A DNA stretch of 24,860 nucleotides, taken from JBEKDJ01 sp050014415 (lineage in GTDB: Bacteria; Desulfobacterota; BSN033; UBA1163). The stretch spans positions 1 to 24,860 of the forward strand of contig JBEKDJ010000133.1 in NCBI GenBank assembly GCA_050014415.1, in the 5' to 3' direction. The translations under genes were made by a program, and so were the position numbers. The stretch's first letter is position 1. Every line of letters begins with the position of its first letter. Under the pieces are notes generated by a model. It was not told the DNA's origin and ran no database searches. It worked only from the letters and a program-made list of their open reading frames with translations. Of this stretch, positions 23,966 to 24,860 are shown piece by piece.

Positions 23966-24066
23966 CCAACCATCCATTGCCATCGGCGAAGGGCTCTTTT
24001 CAACCAAACTTGTTATAAGAAAACAACCAACGAAATGCAAACAAATGAATAGGGAAGGGAGGAAGG

Positions 24067-24860
24067 ATGAAAAAAAGACAGAGTAGGATTTGGACCTTGG
24101 GACTCATTTGCTTACTTTTCATATCAGGAACCCCTTTCACAGTTAGTGCGGATTCGGAGAAAATCCTCCCTGGATTTCACCCTTACTTAACCGTGGGAGA
24201 AGAGTATGAGAACAATATCTTTCTGACCAATAAAGACAAAATAGACGATTTCATCACCACGATCAACGCGGGATTGAAGTTTTCCGCCTTAGAGGCACAA
24301 ACCTACGGAATTGATTTGAATTTTGCTGCGGGATATACCTATTACGCAAGACATCACGACTTCAACTATTTTAGTCCCTCAGGGGCGTTGAACGCTTGGT
24401 ATGCAGCCACCCCAAGGCTTACTTTTCGGGTCAGAGAATATCTCATCCGATCGGATGAGAGCAGAGAACAGACATATCTAGAGAACAGATATACAGTGCT
24501 AATATATAGTGCTAATGCTTTGCCAGATCAATTTCTGCTTTCTACGGTGAGAGGACAGAGAGCGATCTATATCCGAAACGTTGCTGAACCATCTGTAGAA
24601 TATAAATTTGCAAAAGACGGCCTCATTTCAGTTCTCTATCGAAACAACATCTATCATAATCAAAATCCACAATTTGAAGACAGTCAGGAAAATACGATCA
24701 ACCCAAAACTCACCTACGGGTTCAATATCAGAAACGGTGTGACGTTGGACTATTTTCTTACTTTTGGGAGTTATGAACGATCTCCGGATCAAATGGCCCA
24801 GGGCGCGAGGGGTCGTTATACATACCGTTTTGGTCCAAGAACCTCGATCTTTGGGGAATA
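24067..24860 (+). CDS. Outer-membrane beta-barrel protein, C-terminus beyond the right edge
   Basis: The frame is open from ATG 24067 to the window end (264 codons). A signal peptide (KKRQSRIWTLGLICLLFISG, cleavage near VSA-DS at 28) is followed by alternating-polarity segments rich in Tyr and Asn (LTVGEEYENNIFLT, IDLNFAAGYTYYARH, LISVLYRNNIYHNQNP, YTYRFGPRTSIFGEY), as expected of beta strands in an outer-membrane barrel. It resembles the conserved outer-membrane proteins beside Wza-like genes in exosortase/PEP-CTERM-type loci; this is family recall, not a search. GGAGGAAGG precedes the start. It probably partners the export protein 101 bp upstream. Confidence 0.83.
   Translation, partial: MKKRQSRIWTLGLICLLFISGTPFTVSADSEKILPGFHPYLTVGEEYENNIFLTNKDKIDDFITTINAGLKFSALEAQTYGIDLNFAAGYTYYARHHDFNYFSPSGALNAWYAATPRLTFRVREYLIRSDESREQTYLENRYTVLIYSANALPDQFLLSTVRGQRAIYIRNVAEPSVEYKFAKDGLISVLYRNNIYHNQNPQFEDSQENTINPKLTYGFNIRNGVTLDYFLTFGSYERSPDQMAQGARGRYTYRFGPRTSIFGE

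Overview
The window looks like a piece of a Gram-negative, probably deltaproteobacterial (Desulfobacterota-type) chromosome. This placement is inferred from three things: the dense sigma-54 regulation, the small hairpin repeats (GTCATTCCGGCGAAAGCCGG type), and an exopolysaccharide locus laid out like the exosortase/PEP-CTERM-associated loci. No rRNA, tRNA, transposase or CRISPR array was seen.

Left half (1-14094), all on the minus strand: one exopolysaccharide operon read right to left. In transcription order it encodes a Wzz/GNVR chain-length protein, an ExeA-type AAA ATPase fused to a degenerate histidine-kinase module, a CpsD-like ATPase with an altered Walker A, an initiating sugar-phosphate transferase with a degenerate GGDEF domain, a Gfo/Idh dehydrogenase, a hexapeptide N-acetyltransferase, a Wzy/O-antigen-ligase-type membrane protein, a NodB-type deacetylase, a FemAB-like GNAT protein, a DegT aminotransferase, a Wzx-type flippase and a second Gfo/Idh protein cut by the left edge. 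Dehydrogenase, aminotransferase and acetyltransferase together suggest a nucleotide-3-acetamido sugar. No ordinary glycosyltransferase or exosortase is present.

Middle (14095-15155): the divergent control region. It holds a well-matched sigma-54 promoter facing the operon, a long leader, an inverted repeat and one copy of a 120-bp repeat whose identical twin sits at 2433-2552, just before the flippase.

Right half (15156-24860), all on the plus strand: a regulatory block and then export genes. The block has a REC-histidine kinase, an NtrC-type regulator, a pseudo-receiver with a degenerate GGDEF domain, a lone pseudo-receiver, a GAF-type sigma-54 activator, a bare sigma-54 activator and a lone degenerate GGDEF protein. 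A short Wza-like export protein and an outer-membrane beta-barrel protein (cut by the right edge) follow. Two more sigma-54 promoters lie at 18832-18847 and 21759-21774.

The most unusual signal is shared by several genes. Three proteins (the initiating transferase, the pseudo-receiver protein and the lone domain) carry GGDEF domains that have lost the catalytic signature but keep an RxxD motif just before it. That pattern fits c-di-GMP receptors rather than synthases. Two receivers have the phosphoacceptor Asp replaced by Glu, one sigma-54 activator has an altered Walker B and sensor I, and the CpsD protein lacks the Walker A lysine. My inference is that this is a polysaccharide system governed by c-di-GMP binding and sigma-54 activators at the levels of transcription and chain initiation.
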